A stretch of DNA of 64,000 bases, taken from assembly GCF_000242455.2 (NCBI RefSeq), contig NC_019892.1:4836001-4900000 (forward strand), read 5' to 3'. Both the position numbers and the translations under genes were made by a program. The notes below the pieces were generated by a model. It did no database searches. It saw nothing but the letters and a program-made list of their open reading frames with translations, and was not told the DNA's origin. Below, piece by piece: positions 1 through 8,603 of this stretch. This DNA is from Singulisphaera acidiphila DSM 18658. Its GTDB lineage: Bacteria > Planctomycetota > Planctomycetia > Isosphaerales > Isosphaeraceae. The first letter of the stretch is position 1; each line of letters starts with the position of its first letter.

Positions 1-64
1 GTGTGATTATTGTCTTGTCTGTTTGGCCGCCGTGGCAGGGGGAGTCGCGCACGGCTTCGCGGAA

Positions 65-108
65 GGTCCTAAACCGTTGGGTTTGGTCTTCCTTTGAACA
101 GCCTTTGC
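65..108 (-). repeat. Copy 1 of a short dispersed element downstream of a gene
   Basis: On the minus strand this shares the core TTCAAAGGAAGACCA and looser flanks with positions 1581-1622. Both copies lie roughly 80-110 bases beyond the stop codon of a minus-strand gene. No function is known; a remnant repeat or a 3' processing or termination element are both possible. Confidence 0.35.
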
Positions 109-182
109 AGAGCCGCGGTCACCCATCCGGATGTCAGGGACAACCGCGATCAGCAGCTTGCTTGTTGGAGAAAGGTATTTGC

Positions 183-1076
183 TTATTCGTTTGGAATCGG
201 CTTGGCGCGGTCGTTGCCGACGACGACGGTGGTGGCGGGGTGACGGTCCAGCCAATCGCCCCAGGTTGTCGCGGCGACCTGTTGAATCGGCTTGAGCGAT
301 TGGCCTTTCAGTGGTCCCGCCACGCAGAGGAAGTCGTCAGCTTCGAACGCCCAAAGGCTCCTGGTTTTGCGGTCGTAGAGGACGGGCTGTTTGGACCGCG
401 AGTAGCCGGTCGAGCCGAAGCTGATCGGTGAGCCGTCGACATCGCGGTGGAACGCGAAGACTTTCGCGCGCCCGCGATCGTAGAGGATGAGAACGGAGGA
501 GTCGCCGTCGCGGTCGTTCACCATCTCGATCTTTTCCAGCAGATCGCGCGGATAGACGCGCGGACCGCCAGCGAAAGCGAGGCCGAAAACCTCCTGCCGT
601 GCCCGGAGCTTCTTTCCACGGTCGCCTTTGGGGGGTTCGATGATGGGATAATCGATGCCGGGGATTGAGTCTCGACCGAAGCCGCCTTCGAGAGCGGCCA
701 GGTCGATCGAGGCCTCGGTGACGTCGTAGACGTCGTCGGGTTCGCCGCTACGCTTGGCGGCGAAGAGGGTGGTGCGGCCGTCCTTCTTCGAGAGAAAGAC
801 CGCCGCGCGGTCGTTATACGACCGTCGGGGATTCAAGCCCAGGTAGCCGATCGGCACATTGTCTTCTGCGGCTCGTGCCTCCTCCCTTAAGCGTACGTAC
901 TGGGTCGCCAAGTTGCGGCCGACCAGGAGCCAGAGACCCCCAATCGCGAGACCAACGACGCCAACCGTCAGCAGGCGACGACGCTTGCGGTCGGGCGACG
1001 CGGCCGAGTCGGTGCTCGACTTGGAGTCGGAGTCGGAACCGGTTCTGGAGTCTGAGGTCGGCATCGGGGAATTCAT
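183..1076 (-). CDS. DUF3179 domain-containing membrane-anchored protein
   Basis: This 297-residue protein has a Ser/Asp-rich cytoplasmic N-terminus (about residues 1-30), a basic stretch DRKRRR, and one transmembrane helix at about 35-53, followed by an exported domain. The domain has DUF3179 features: DSIPGIDYPIIEPP near its beginning, then RVYPRDLLEKIEMVND, a central strand with FAFHRDVDGSPISFGSTG, VLYDRKTRSLWAFE, and a C-terminal TTWGDWLDRHPATTVVV. DUF3179 proteins are common in planctomycetes and have no established biochemical role. The cysteine pair often seen in the family (CPLCG) is not visible here; the equivalent stretch reads SVLILYDRG, so this is a divergent member. The ATG at 1076 gives the basic-then-hydrophobic anchor directly. 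It probably stands as a single gene, with a lipoprotein gene upstream on the same strand. Confidence 0.75.
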   Translation of the reverse strand: MNSPMPTSDSRTGSDSDSKSSTDSAASPDRKRRRLLTVGVVGLAIGGLWLLVGRNLATQYVRLREEARAAEDNVPIGYLGLNPRRSYNDRAAVFLSKKDGRTTLFAAKRSGEPDDVYDVTEASIDLAALEGGFGRDSIPGIDYPIIEPPKGDRGKKLRARQEVFGLAFAGGPRVYPRDLLEKIEMVNDRDGDSSVLILYDRGRAKVFAFHRDVDGSPISFGSTGYSRSKQPVLYDRKTRSLWAFEADDFLCVAGPLKGQSLKPIQQVAATTWGDWLDRHPATTVVVGNDRAKPIPNE

Positions 1077-1272
1077 GGTCGGAGGCTCCCGGCTTGGCGA
1101 CGCTTCCCAACCGCGACCAACGACCTGGGCTCCTCACTCGTTCACGTGTCGGGAGCGAAGCCTGAGCGGCCGTTGTTGCGCGGGGGCGAAGAAAAGGAAG
1201 GCTGATCGGAGCGGACAGTGGGGATTGAGGGATCGACGTGGCGATCCACGAACGAACCGGCAAGTTCGTCAC

Positions 1273-1479
1273 TCATTTCTTGGTGCTTGTTCGGAAGCTT
1301 CCGCTACCGTACTCTTTCCTGATGAGCACCTCGCGCTCTTTCTTCGCCGCTTGCAACCCCTCCGGTGTCGCCGGTGGAGGGGGAGCTTCTTCGCAGCCCG
1401 CGACGAGGAGGCACGAGAGCGCCAGGAGAGCGGATGACGCAGACACGAAAAATCGATATGTCCAAGATTGCATAATCAA
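1273..1479 (-). CDS. Small predicted lipoprotein
   Basis: This encodes 68 residues: a hydrophobic signal segment (about residues 8-27) ending in the lipobox LVAGC, then the mature sequence EEAPPPPATPEGLQAAKKE and a basic tail. Signal peptidase II would leave a mature lipoprotein of only about 40 residues, with a Pro-rich start and a charged helix. No family is recognised. It lies on the same strand as the DUF3179 gene, about 200 bases upstream of it, so co-expression is possible. The lipobox and charge pattern are the main evidence that this short frame is real; short lipoproteins of this kind are frequent in planctomycetes. Confidence 0.6.
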   Translation of the reverse strand: MIMQSWTYRFFVSASSALLALSCLLVAGCEEAPPPPATPEGLQAAKKEREVLIRKEYGSGSFRTSTKK

Positions 1480-1580
1480 GCCGTCTCGCTAATGAGCCGC
1501 GTTTTAGGGGGTATGAGAGCATCCGATGCCGCCGGCGGCCCAGGTCGGACGGCCGGCGATTTGGCGTTATGGACACGCTT

Positions 1581-1622
1581 GGTGCTGGGCCGTAAGACCT
1601 GGTCTTCCTTTGAATGGCTTGC
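1581..1622 (-). repeat. Copy 2 of a short dispersed element downstream of a gene
   Basis: This is the second copy of the element at 65-108, with the shared core TTCAAAGGAAGACCA on the minus strand. It lies just beyond the perfect hairpin that follows the DUF1559 gene ending at 1724. Confidence 0.35.
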
Positions 1623-1629
1623 AAACCTT

Positions 1630-1661
1630 GGTTCCACGGGTTGAGTCCAACCCGTGGAACC
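1630..1661 (-). terminator. Perfect 13-bp stem hairpin after the DUF1559 gene
   Basis: GGTTCCACGGGTT and its exact reverse complement AACCCGTGGAACC are separated by the six-base loop GAGTCC. The hairpin lies about 60 bases beyond the stop of the minus-strand gene that ends at 1724. No clear U-tract follows, so it may act as an mRNA 3' stabiliser or a non-canonical terminator. Confidence 0.5.
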
Positions 1662-1723
1662 CCGCAGCATGGGCTTGGCCATGACAACCCATCAGAAAAT
1701 CAAAGAAAACTGTGGCCAACAGC

Positions 1724-2728
1724 TTAGTAGGAGTCTGAGGAGATCACCTCGCCGCCGGAACGTGTGCTCAGGGCCATCCAGACTTGGCGGTTGATCGAAT
1801 CCTTGATAAATTTGACGCTGCCGTCGCCCAAGGTGGCGTTGATGCCGCCCGAGTGGTACGACGAAGCGGGCTTCATGATGTACCACCAGCTCTGGTCGTC
1901 CATCGTGCAGCAGGTCTGGTTCGGCGTCCGGATTGTGTTGAACCAGTTCCGCCAGATGCTCCCCTCGACCCAGGTGTAGCCTTTGTAACGCCAGTCTCCC
2001 GACCAGGGGATCGGCCCTCGGGCCCAGTCAATGGCGTTGCAGGCCGAAACGGCTTGATCGACGGTGGAAGTGCGGCTCAGACCGCGAACTTCGTAGCAGT
2101 CCGAAACCTTCGACCGCGGCGCACCGCTGGTGAGCGGGCCATTGGCCACTTCCGAAGCAAGCAGCGTGTTGCTCGTCCCGTCCGTCAGCGCCGCCAGGTT
2201 GTAGTTCCCAGGGGTAAACGGCTGAAGCGCAGGGTCGTCGTTGTACGACCGGCCGAACACACCGTCCCATGAACCCGTCCGCGGCCACCACGTCCCCGAA
2301 TTCCATGCGTAAGTGGATGCCCAAAAATTGAAGCCATCGTTTGCATAAGACGTATTAATTTCGGAAGGACACATGTAAGTGCCAATCCGCGTCCGGCCGA
2401 CCGTCAGCGTCATGGGCTCGGTCCAGATCCATCGCGCGGAATTATTGAAATTGAACGAGTTGTAGATCGATGTCTGTTCGATGAACGGCAAGACGCCAAC
2501 CTGGGCCGATAACCCACCGGGCATCTCACCCATGGGGAGTTGCCCCCAGGTGTCATGGTAGTTGTGAATCCCTAGCCCGAGCTGTTTCAGGTTGTTCACG
2601 CATTGCGCCCGGCGCGCAGCCTCTCGGGCCGATTGAACGGCCGGAAGCAAAAGTGCAATCAGGACCGCGATAATCGCGATTACGACGAGAAGTTCAATCA
2701 GTGTGAATCCTTTGCGCATGCATCGCAT
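1724..2728 (-). CDS. DUF1559 protein with type IV pilin-like N-terminus
   Basis: This encodes 334 residues from the chosen ATG. The N-terminus MRCMRKGFTLIELLVVIAII is a class III (prepilin-type) signal: a short basic leader, cleavage after Gly and before Phe, then the Glu at mature position 5 and a hydrophobic helix. The SAREAARRAQCVNNLKQLGLGIHNYHDTWGQLP region is the DUF1559 hallmark, and the protein ends with the usual H-x-GG...DGSVKFI and GGEVISSDSY motifs. Such pseudopilin-like proteins are strongly expanded in planctomycetes, are expected to be processed by a prepilin peptidase, and have no known function. In-frame starts lie further upstream (TTG at 2755) but only the ATGs at 2728 and nine bases later give a normal short leader. 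Confidence 0.88.
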   Translation of the reverse strand: MRCMRKGFTLIELLVVIAIIAVLIALLLPAVQSAREAARRAQCVNNLKQLGLGIHNYHDTWGQLPMGEMPGGLSAQVGVLPFIEQTSIYNSFNFNNSARWIWTEPMTLTVGRTRIGTYMCPSEINTSYANDGFNFWASTYAWNSGTWWPRTGSWDGVFGRSYNDDPALQPFTPGNYNLAALTDGTSNTLLASEVANGPLTSGAPRSKVSDCYEVRGLSRTSTVDQAVSACNAIDWARGPIPWSGDWRYKGYTWVEGSIWRNWFNTIRTPNQTCCTMDDQSWWYIMKPASSYHSGGINATLGDGSVKFIKDSINRQVWMALSTRSGGEVISSDSY

Positions 2729-3513
2729 AATCAAGGCTCCCGTGAACGGACTCAACGAAGAACGTAAGAGTGACCGCTCTAATCGGCGGCAGCGCCGATG
2801 AGATTTGCTCAGAATTGAACTACGGGGAACCGACTCGTCACTGCGGAGAGAACCATGACGGCGGAAGGGGGCTGTGGCTGTTTTGGGTAGCCATGCGGGC
2901 CGGAATCCTGCCTGGTTAAACAGATAATCGGCCTACCCACGAATCTTGTCAACAAAAAATCGGGCCCATTTGCAAAATACATGAAAGTGATGATTTCCGT
3001 TCAATTCGCCACTACGCCACAGGTGCTTGAATGCTTACATTCAGCCGTTGGATTGATTGCATCTCCGCAACCGCCGGTTCCCAGACCGCTTGCCGGCTAA
3101 CGGAATCAGGCCCTGGCCAGAACGGACCTTGATCTCAGGCTCCCCCCCATTGATCGAGAGGTTTTCTCGTTTTTCGGTCGGGTGGCCAACGTGTTTGTCT
3201 TAACGATGCTTTTAGTCGTTAGGTCATGAGTTGGTAAGTAAACGAAGAGATCAGGAGCCAATATCGCCACATCGGATTCTGTGATCTTATTTTATAGCCA
3301 CAATGGTTGGTGGTCGGCGAGGTGTGCCCACTCTCTTGTGTGTGGGGCTTACGTCTTTAGCAAACTTGCCTTGCAAGGGGGGCAAGAGTAACGTTGGCCG
3401 TCTTGTCGTGGAGTTGTCCCCCCGCCCGCCCATAGGAACGCTCGCCAGGGGGGGGATGGCTGTCTTTACCAACCCTGGAGAGGCTGTGGATTAATCAAAA
3501 ATGCATTATTCTC
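2729..3513. other. Gene-free stretch upstream of a DUF1559 gene
   Basis: No convincing coding sequence is seen. Short frames on both strands around 3287-3494 lack a recognisable family, a ribosome-binding site and typical codon use. Runs of G and C (near 3378, 3419 and 3450) suggest degraded repeat or mobile-element flank, since a transposase remnant follows directly. Confidence 0.5.
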
Positions 3514-4125
3514 TTGGTACAGGGGCATGTTGAATCAGTAATTGAAGTTGATCGGATGCCGGCCAAAGTTCGGACGCCGCAACGAAATCAGATGGAAATG
3601 CGGACCGAGTCGCTGGACCAGTTGCTTTCACCGGAGCATCCGGTCCACGCGGTCTGGGCTTTCGTCGATGATTTGGACCTCGCGGCGTGGACTTTGCGAA
3701 TCCGTTCCCGCCAAGGGGCCGTGGGAGCCTCAGCCGTCGATCCCCGAGTGCTGGTCGCTCTTTGGTTGTAGGCGACGCTGGAGGGACCTTTGACTCAATC
3801 GACGGCCGCGTTGTTACACGCCGGTCTTGCCGACTTGGCCCGGGTGGCCCAGGATGGCGTCCGGGTGCGAGCCAGCGCGGGCAATTCCTCGTTTCGACAC
3901 GAGAAGTTGCACCGTGAATGCCTCGCCGATGCGGAGACGCAACGGGAAGCCTTTCGGTGGCGGAGTCTGACGGTGGAGTGGGTTCACGCTCGGGCGCGGT
4001 ACCGCGGATTGCAACAATTTCTCGTGCGAGGAGTCAAAAAAGTGCTCTCGGCGAGCTTACTGTATGGTCTGGCCCACAATCTGACGCAAACTCTCACGCT
4101 ACGGCAGGCAGCCACTATGGCGTAA
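3514..4125 (+). pseudogene. Decayed IS1182-like transposase
   Basis: One reading frame holds three separated pieces of an IS1182/DUF772-type transposase. The N-terminus has LDQLLSPEHPVHAVWAFVDD and VDPRVLVALWL, followed by an in-frame TAG at 3769 and only a few further residues of the same region. A middle piece, LLHAGLADLARVAQDGVRV, joins directly to a C-terminal piece, YRGLQQFLVRGVKKV...LAHNLTQTL. Intact members are about 450-550 residues, so much of the catalytic core is deleted. The element cannot code for an active enzyme. The frame has been kept across the deletions, which argues for a few internal deletions plus one nonsense change rather than random similarity. No terminal inverted repeats could be identified. 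Confidence 0.7.
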
Positions 4126-4288
4126 GGCGGGAAAGGTGTTTCGTAGGCTTCAACAAAAAGGGCTCGTACGAGGAGGGTGGGCCGGCCGAGCCACCAGCGC
4201 TGAGCGATGGCGATGACCGACCCCCTCGCCGAGACTGACCGCCAAGACGTAGGTCGAATTTTTTCTGATCGCCAAACAGGGAATCATT

Positions 4289-4307
4289 CACAGCCCCAAC
4301 GGGGCGG
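4289..4307. repeat. GC-rich palindromic REP-like element
   Basis: The sequence CACAGCCCCAACGGGGCGG forms a short GCCCC/GGGGC hairpin. It resembles, in opposite orientation, the GTCGCCCCTTCGGGGCTGCG elements at 52079-52348 and 59501-59600, so it probably belongs to the same dispersed family. Confidence 0.35.
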
Positions 4308-4389
4308 AAATTAAGGGGCAGAGGTGCGCTGTCCTGGTCTGGCTTGGAACGTTGTCAGGCTGTTTGGATCACGTTAGCGAGTGGCCGTG

Positions 4390-5400
4390 TCAATAGTCGT
4401 TGGCGGAGATGACCTCGCCGCCGGCCCGAGAGATCAGTTTGGCGAAGACGCGGATGCTCGTCGTCTCTTTGATGAAGTGAACCGACCCGTCGGCGAACAA
4501 GTTATTTGCGCCGCCGTTGTGAAAACTAAAGACTTCGTTTGCGTTGGTGCAGTTTGTGTGGCAGGGACCGGGGGTGATCAGGCCGTCCTGGGTAAAGCCG
4601 TGCAGGCCGAATGGGCTTTCGCGGTCAGCCCAGCCCGCGCCGCTGATGCGGACCCGATTGGGCGTGCCGGGGGGATCCGACTTGGTGAATTTGGGGCCTC
4701 GTGTCCACCTGTCGGGTCGGCCGGCGACTTCGGTGACGACCTGTGTGTTCGAGGTCCCGTCGGTGATTTCGGCAATCCGCCTCAGCATGTTGGCACGCAG
4801 CACACCTTCGTAATTACCCGGGTCGACGAAGCCGGCCGTGACCAGGCCCTCGTTCACGCTGTTGTTGGGACCGTAGTCGCCGGGTGCTGAGGTCCAGAGG
4901 CCGAACTTCGCGTTCTGCACGCGGTCCGTGCGCGTCGGCTCGGGCGTGGACGGGCAGACCATCAGGTTGAGCCGGGTGTTCAAGAGCGTCTGGTTGCCCG
5001 TGGCTCGATAGTCGAGTGCCAGGTTGTAGGTGTTGTACAGAGCGGTCTGCTCGGCGTGGGGCAGCAGCAGGACAGCCCAGCCATGCTCGACCAAATCCTT
5101 GGTCGCGACCGCCTTTCCCGAACTGTCGACATTGATGTTCAACGGGGCGAACGCCGCGTCGATGGCCGCCGGTGGAAAAAAGCCCTGACTGCTCTCGAAG
5201 TTAAGGAACCCCAAGCCGATCTGCTTGAGGTTGTTGACGCACTGGATCCGCCTCGCTGCTTCACGCGCCGCCTGAACGGCTGGCAAGAGTAAAGCAATAA
5301 GCACACCAATGATCGAGATGACGACCAGAAGCTCGATCAGAGTGAAGCCGTTGCGGCGATCACGAACGCGATTGTCACTCGGACTGAAACGAATCGACAT
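4390..5400 (-). CDS. DUF1559 protein with type IV pilin-like N-terminus
   Basis: This encodes 336 residues. The leader MSIRFSPSDNRVRDRRNG is longer and more basic than in the other copies, then FTLIELLVVISIIGVLIALL follows with the Glu5 of prepilins. The conserved block AAREAARRIQCVNNLKQIGLGFLNFESSQGFFPP and the C-terminal FHNGGANNLFADGSVHFIKE...GGEVISANDY place it in DUF1559 (also called SBP_bac_10-like). The domain is expected to be exported after prepilin peptidase processing; its role is unknown. It is one of four paralogues within 11 kb, all different in their central regions. Downstream on the same strand lies the gap with the transposase remnant. Confidence 0.88.
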   Translation of the reverse strand: MSIRFSPSDNRVRDRRNGFTLIELLVVISIIGVLIALLLPAVQAAREAARRIQCVNNLKQIGLGFLNFESSQGFFPPAAIDAAFAPLNINVDSSGKAVATKDLVEHGWAVLLLPHAEQTALYNTYNLALDYRATGNQTLLNTRLNLMVCPSTPEPTRTDRVQNAKFGLWTSAPGDYGPNNSVNEGLVTAGFVDPGNYEGVLRANMLRRIAEITDGTSNTQVVTEVAGRPDRWTRGPKFTKSDPPGTPNRVRISGAGWADRESPFGLHGFTQDGLITPGPCHTNCTNANEVFSFHNGGANNLFADGSVHFIKETTSIRVFAKLISRAGGEVISANDY

Positions 5401-5504
5401 GGACTTTATCTCGATGAATGATGGAGAGCAGATTTCGCCCCTTGGGGGGGGCAGGCAGGTTTACGAAGTCGTTCCGTGTCAAAGGGCTTACTGATCGCCG
5501 GCCG

Positions 5505-6605
5505 TTAGCGGGGAGCGGGCGTTGTGTCGACGACGAGGCGGTGGCTCGCGACCTCATCCCAGGCGAAGAGTTTGAAGTTTTGCCGGCCGGCGTTCTCGCC
5601 GTCCTGAAGGACGAGGAGGCCGCGAGGGAAGAGGGGCGAGGTGCGCTCGTTGGTCACGTCGAGGCCGTCAGTGTGGGCAACGTCGCCGTTCCCGCTGGCC
5701 TTGGGGTCGATGGTCAGAACGTAGGCATGATCGCCGCTGCGTTCGTAGACGTTGACCGTGCTGTTCCCCTGGCTCGAGGCGAGGATGTAGCCCTTGCCTT
5801 CGGGAGCGTAGTAAAGGGCGATCCCCTCGACGTCGGCCGTCAGGCCGTGCTCGCCCACGCGTGCGACGGCTCGGCGGTCGGCGCCGTCGCCCGGTTCGGC
5901 GCCGTACTCCCAGATGCCGACCTTTTCTTCGGCCACGTAGAGCCGGGCCCGTTCGCGGTCGGCAACGATCCCTTCGGATTGCGAACCGACGCGGAAGGCG
6001 CGGACGCGGGTGGCTCCGATCGCCTGCCTGTCGTTGTCGGCGGCGGGGGGATCGAGGCGGTACTGTTCCACCGCGCCGTCGCGGTCGGTGACGAAGACGT
6101 AGGCTGTGCCGTCGCGTGGGCTCCGGTAGGTGCAGAGGCCGTAGGGGACGCCGCCGTCGAAGGCCGTGAAGGTCGGGCCACTGCCGGTCTCCGCGAGCCT
6201 GCCGTCCGCCGGGTCGATCGTCCAGACCTTGACCCCCGGTGATCGCGTCCCTTTGCCGACGCTGGCGATCGCCAGGTCGACGGTCCGGCCGGCGAGCGGG
6301 AACCCGCAGAGGATGTCGACGTTGTTCGGCCGCGAGTCAGGGGAGACGAGTTGGCGGCTGCGGCCGTCGAGCGTGTAGGCGTGGAGTCCCCCCTTCTTGT
6401 CGGTGCCGAGGACGAGGCTCCGGGCGGGGTCGACGGGGTGAATCCAGATCGCCGGGTCGTCGGCGGCGTCCCCCTCGGTGGGGACAGGCTCGGTCTGGAC
6501 CTTTGCGGTCGGGGTCACCAGGACGACATCCGTCTCCGGGCCGGCCCCCATGAGGGTGAGCAGGAAGAGGGAACGGGCCGCGAGACGGCGAGGGGTCGTG
6601 GGCAT
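5505..6605 (-). CDS. Beta-propeller phytase-like protein
   Basis: This 366-residue protein has a signal-peptide-like N-terminus (basic RRLAAR then SLFLLTLMGAGP). The rest matches the beta-propeller phytase family: DAADDPAIWIHPVDPARSLVLGTDKKGGLHAYTLDG is the typical first blade with the acidic DDPAIW calcium-site motif. RPNNVDILCGF, the YGLCTYRSPRDGTAYVFVTD segment, EGIVADRERARLYVAEEKVGIWEY (with EG/AEE acidic residues) and DVEGIALYY follow. Family enzymes hydrolyse phytate (inositol hexakisphosphate) in a calcium-dependent way in the periplasm or outside the cell, releasing phosphate. Length agrees with the family. Alternative members of the same fold have other phosphoesterase roles, so the substrate is an inference. 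It lies between two DUF1559 genes and is probably monocistronic. Confidence 0.85.
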   Translation of the reverse strand: MPTTPRRLAARSLFLLTLMGAGPETDVVLVTPTAKVQTEPVPTEGDAADDPAIWIHPVDPARSLVLGTDKKGGLHAYTLDGRSRQLVSPDSRPNNVDILCGFPLAGRTVDLAIASVGKGTRSPGVKVWTIDPADGRLAETGSGPTFTAFDGGVPYGLCTYRSPRDGTAYVFVTDRDGAVEQYRLDPPAADNDRQAIGATRVRAFRVGSQSEGIVADRERARLYVAEEKVGIWEYGAEPGDGADRRAVARVGEHGLTADVEGIALYYAPEGKGYILASSQGNSTVNVYERSGDHAYVLTIDPKASGNGDVAHTDGLDVTNERTSPLFPRGLLVLQDGENAGRQNFKLFAWDEVASHRLVVDTTPAPR

Positions 6606-6639
6606 ATTGCTTTAAGTTCCGCGAGTCACTTTAAAGGAG

Positions 6640-6692
6640 TTGGCCCGACCCAGGTCCCTTTTTTTAAAAAAAAAGGGCCTGGAGTCGGGCAA
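6640..6692 (-). terminator. Long hairpin between the DUF1559 and phytase genes
   Basis: The arms TTGGCCCGACCCAGGTCCC and GGGCCTGGAGTCGGGCAA pair with a few mismatches, and a run of T then A forms the top of the stem. It lies just after the stop of the minus-strand gene ending at 6715 and upstream of the phytase start at 6605, so it probably insulates the two genes. Confidence 0.6.
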
Positions 6693-6714
6693 TTAAGGAG
6701 GGGGCAGGACCGGG

Positions 6715-7725
6715 TCAGTAAGCGTCGGCCGAGATGACCTCGCCGCCTGCGATCGTGCCGAGAGCACGCCAGGTCGCGCCGTTCACGGTGGATTTGATGA
6801 AGCGGACGCTGCCGTCGCCGAACAGGGAGTTGACGCCGCCGGAGTGGTAGCTGCGCGAGGTGATGGCCGCGTAGGTCGGGCCGCCGTTGTTCTCGTCGTT
6901 GGTGTCGTAGTCGATGTCCACTTGCGGGGTCCCGACCATCATCTTGAAGTTCGGCGGCAGCGCTGTGGTGAACCCGTCATAGCAGGCCGAGCCGATCGAC
7001 CACTTCGTGTGCCCGGTATCGGCCTTGCAACCGCCCTTGTAGTTCTGGGCGACGAATGCGGCCGAGGTGGCGGAATCGGCGGGGTAGCTCGTGGGGCTGA
7101 TCCCCGACGGGGTGGCGCACGACTTGTAGAGCGGCTGGCTGGCTTTCACTTCCGCCGAGAGCAAGGTGTTGCTCAGGCCGTCGGTGAAGGCGGCGAGGCT
7201 CCGGCTGAGGTTGACGCAGAAGGCGCTCCGGTTGGGGATCGCGCCGCCGCCGCCGAAGACGTACCAGTCGCCCACCGACCAGCCGTAGTTCGACACGCCG
7301 AACTGGCTGCCGCTCGGCGGGGTGATGTTCGGCTCACTGGGGCAGAGCAGGTATTTGACTTGCAGGTAGCTGACGGTCGTGTTCGATTCGTGGCTGTACT
7401 TCAAAGAGAAGTTCATCGCATTGTACATCGGCCCCATCTCCATGAACGGGGCCAAGCGGGCGCTGATGCCCCACGAGGTGTACTGCGTCGGTTGAGTGTT
7501 GCCGGTGATGACCATCGTCTGTTGCGGCGGGAGGGCGCCGTTCATGCTCTCGTAGTTCATCACGGCGAGGCCGAGCTGTTTGAGGTTGTTGACGCACTGC
7601 ATCCGGCGTGCGGCCTCGCGTGCGGCCTGCACGGCGGGCAAGAGAAGCGCGATCAAGACGGCAATGATGGCGATGACGACCAGCAGTTCGATCAGGGTGA
7701 ATCCACGTTGGCGAGATGTGCTCAT
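6715..7725 (-). CDS. DUF1559 protein with type IV pilin-like N-terminus
   Basis: This encodes 336 residues from the ATG at 7725. The frame stays open to 8010, but only this start gives a normal prepilin leader: MSTSRQRG then FTLIELLVVIAIIAVLIALL. The QAAREAARRMQCVNNLKQLGLAVMNYESMNGALPPQQ block and the C-terminal YHSGGVNSLFGDGSVRFIKS and GGEVISADAY are DUF1559 hallmarks. The middle region contains several Cys residues (for example CATPSG, GGCKADTG and SACYDG), which may form disulfides outside the cytoplasm. The role is unknown. A strong hairpin follows the stop. Confidence 0.88.
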   Translation of the reverse strand: MSTSRQRGFTLIELLVVIAIIAVLIALLLPAVQAAREAARRMQCVNNLKQLGLAVMNYESMNGALPPQQTMVITGNTQPTQYTSWGISARLAPFMEMGPMYNAMNFSLKYSHESNTTVSYLQVKYLLCPSEPNITPPSGSQFGVSNYGWSVGDWYVFGGGGAIPNRSAFCVNLSRSLAAFTDGLSNTLLSAEVKASQPLYKSCATPSGISPTSYPADSATSAAFVAQNYKGGCKADTGHTKWSIGSACYDGFTTALPPNFKMMVGTPQVDIDYDTNDENNGGPTYAAITSRSYHSGGVNSLFGDGSVRFIKSTVNGATWRALGTIAGGEVISADAY

Positions 7726-8603
7726 GATTATTGTAATCGGATCAAAGCGTAATCCCTCGCGGGACGTCACGCGACATCGCGGAACGTGCCCGAGAGCATC
7801 AGACACGCCGGATCTTAAGTTTTTAATGTGAAAAAACTGCGAGCGAATTGTTATAAGTCTTAGAAATTGCAAATTTATGTTCGACGCATGCATTTGCACT
7901 TGATGCCACAGGACAAGGTCGCCATCCTGAGACCCGGGTAATCCAAAATCGCACGCACCTTTTGCGAGTTTGGCGGCAGCTTTCAGTGCGGCCCGGTCCA
8001 CATTCGTCACGCCAAACTCAGGCGACTTCGACGCTCACGATTTGTCCTTTGACCTTATTGGTTTCGACTGCGATCCGTTGTGCAACGGCTGGTGGCCATT
8101 CGTTCTCCCCTGCGCTGGGATCGCGTCTTGCTTTGGAATCGGCGGGGCCGTTTTTCGCACGGTCCGACCGAGAATCAGACGCAAATGCATAATAAAATGG
8201 TGATTATTGGATAGCAGAAAAATCGAAAATGAAATGACTCTGATTTGATTTTGTGAGGGCTCTGGTCTTGCGAAACTAGACTAAGCCGATCAAGATAGGG
8301 GAGACGAGGCTGGTAGTCCCCAATTTTGGGGCGTTGTCATGCCAAGGGCATCTTGCTAACGAGAGGGCAAGTGGCTTTGGGGCTTGTCCTTGGCCGGCCG
8401 AAACCGGTGGGCCAGTCGCTTGGGTTGATGTTGGAAAGTTAACAGCTTCACGAACTTACGACTTGGGCATCGCCGTGTGTCTGAGCGGGATGAGCGGATG
8501 CGCAGGGTGTTTACTGCGCGGTGCTCGGCGATGTCGCCCTCGATCCTTTTTTTTCTTTGATTCGTCCTTTTTCTTGTGACGGGTCGGCTTTGCGAGTTTT
8601 GGA
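7726..8603. other. Gene-free divergent intergenic region
   Basis: This 878-base gap separates a minus-strand DUF1559 gene and a plus-strand sulfatase gene. It is noticeably richer in A and T than the flanking genes (for example around 7810-7900 and 8190-8270), as expected for two divergent promoter regions. Short frames on both strands resemble no known protein. No RNA gene or repeat was recognised. Confidence 0.5.

Noticed and set aside
7726..8010. Extended N-terminus of the DUF1559 gene
   Set aside because: The frame is open, but a prepilin leader must be short; the ATG at 7725 fits and the upstream residues do not match the family.
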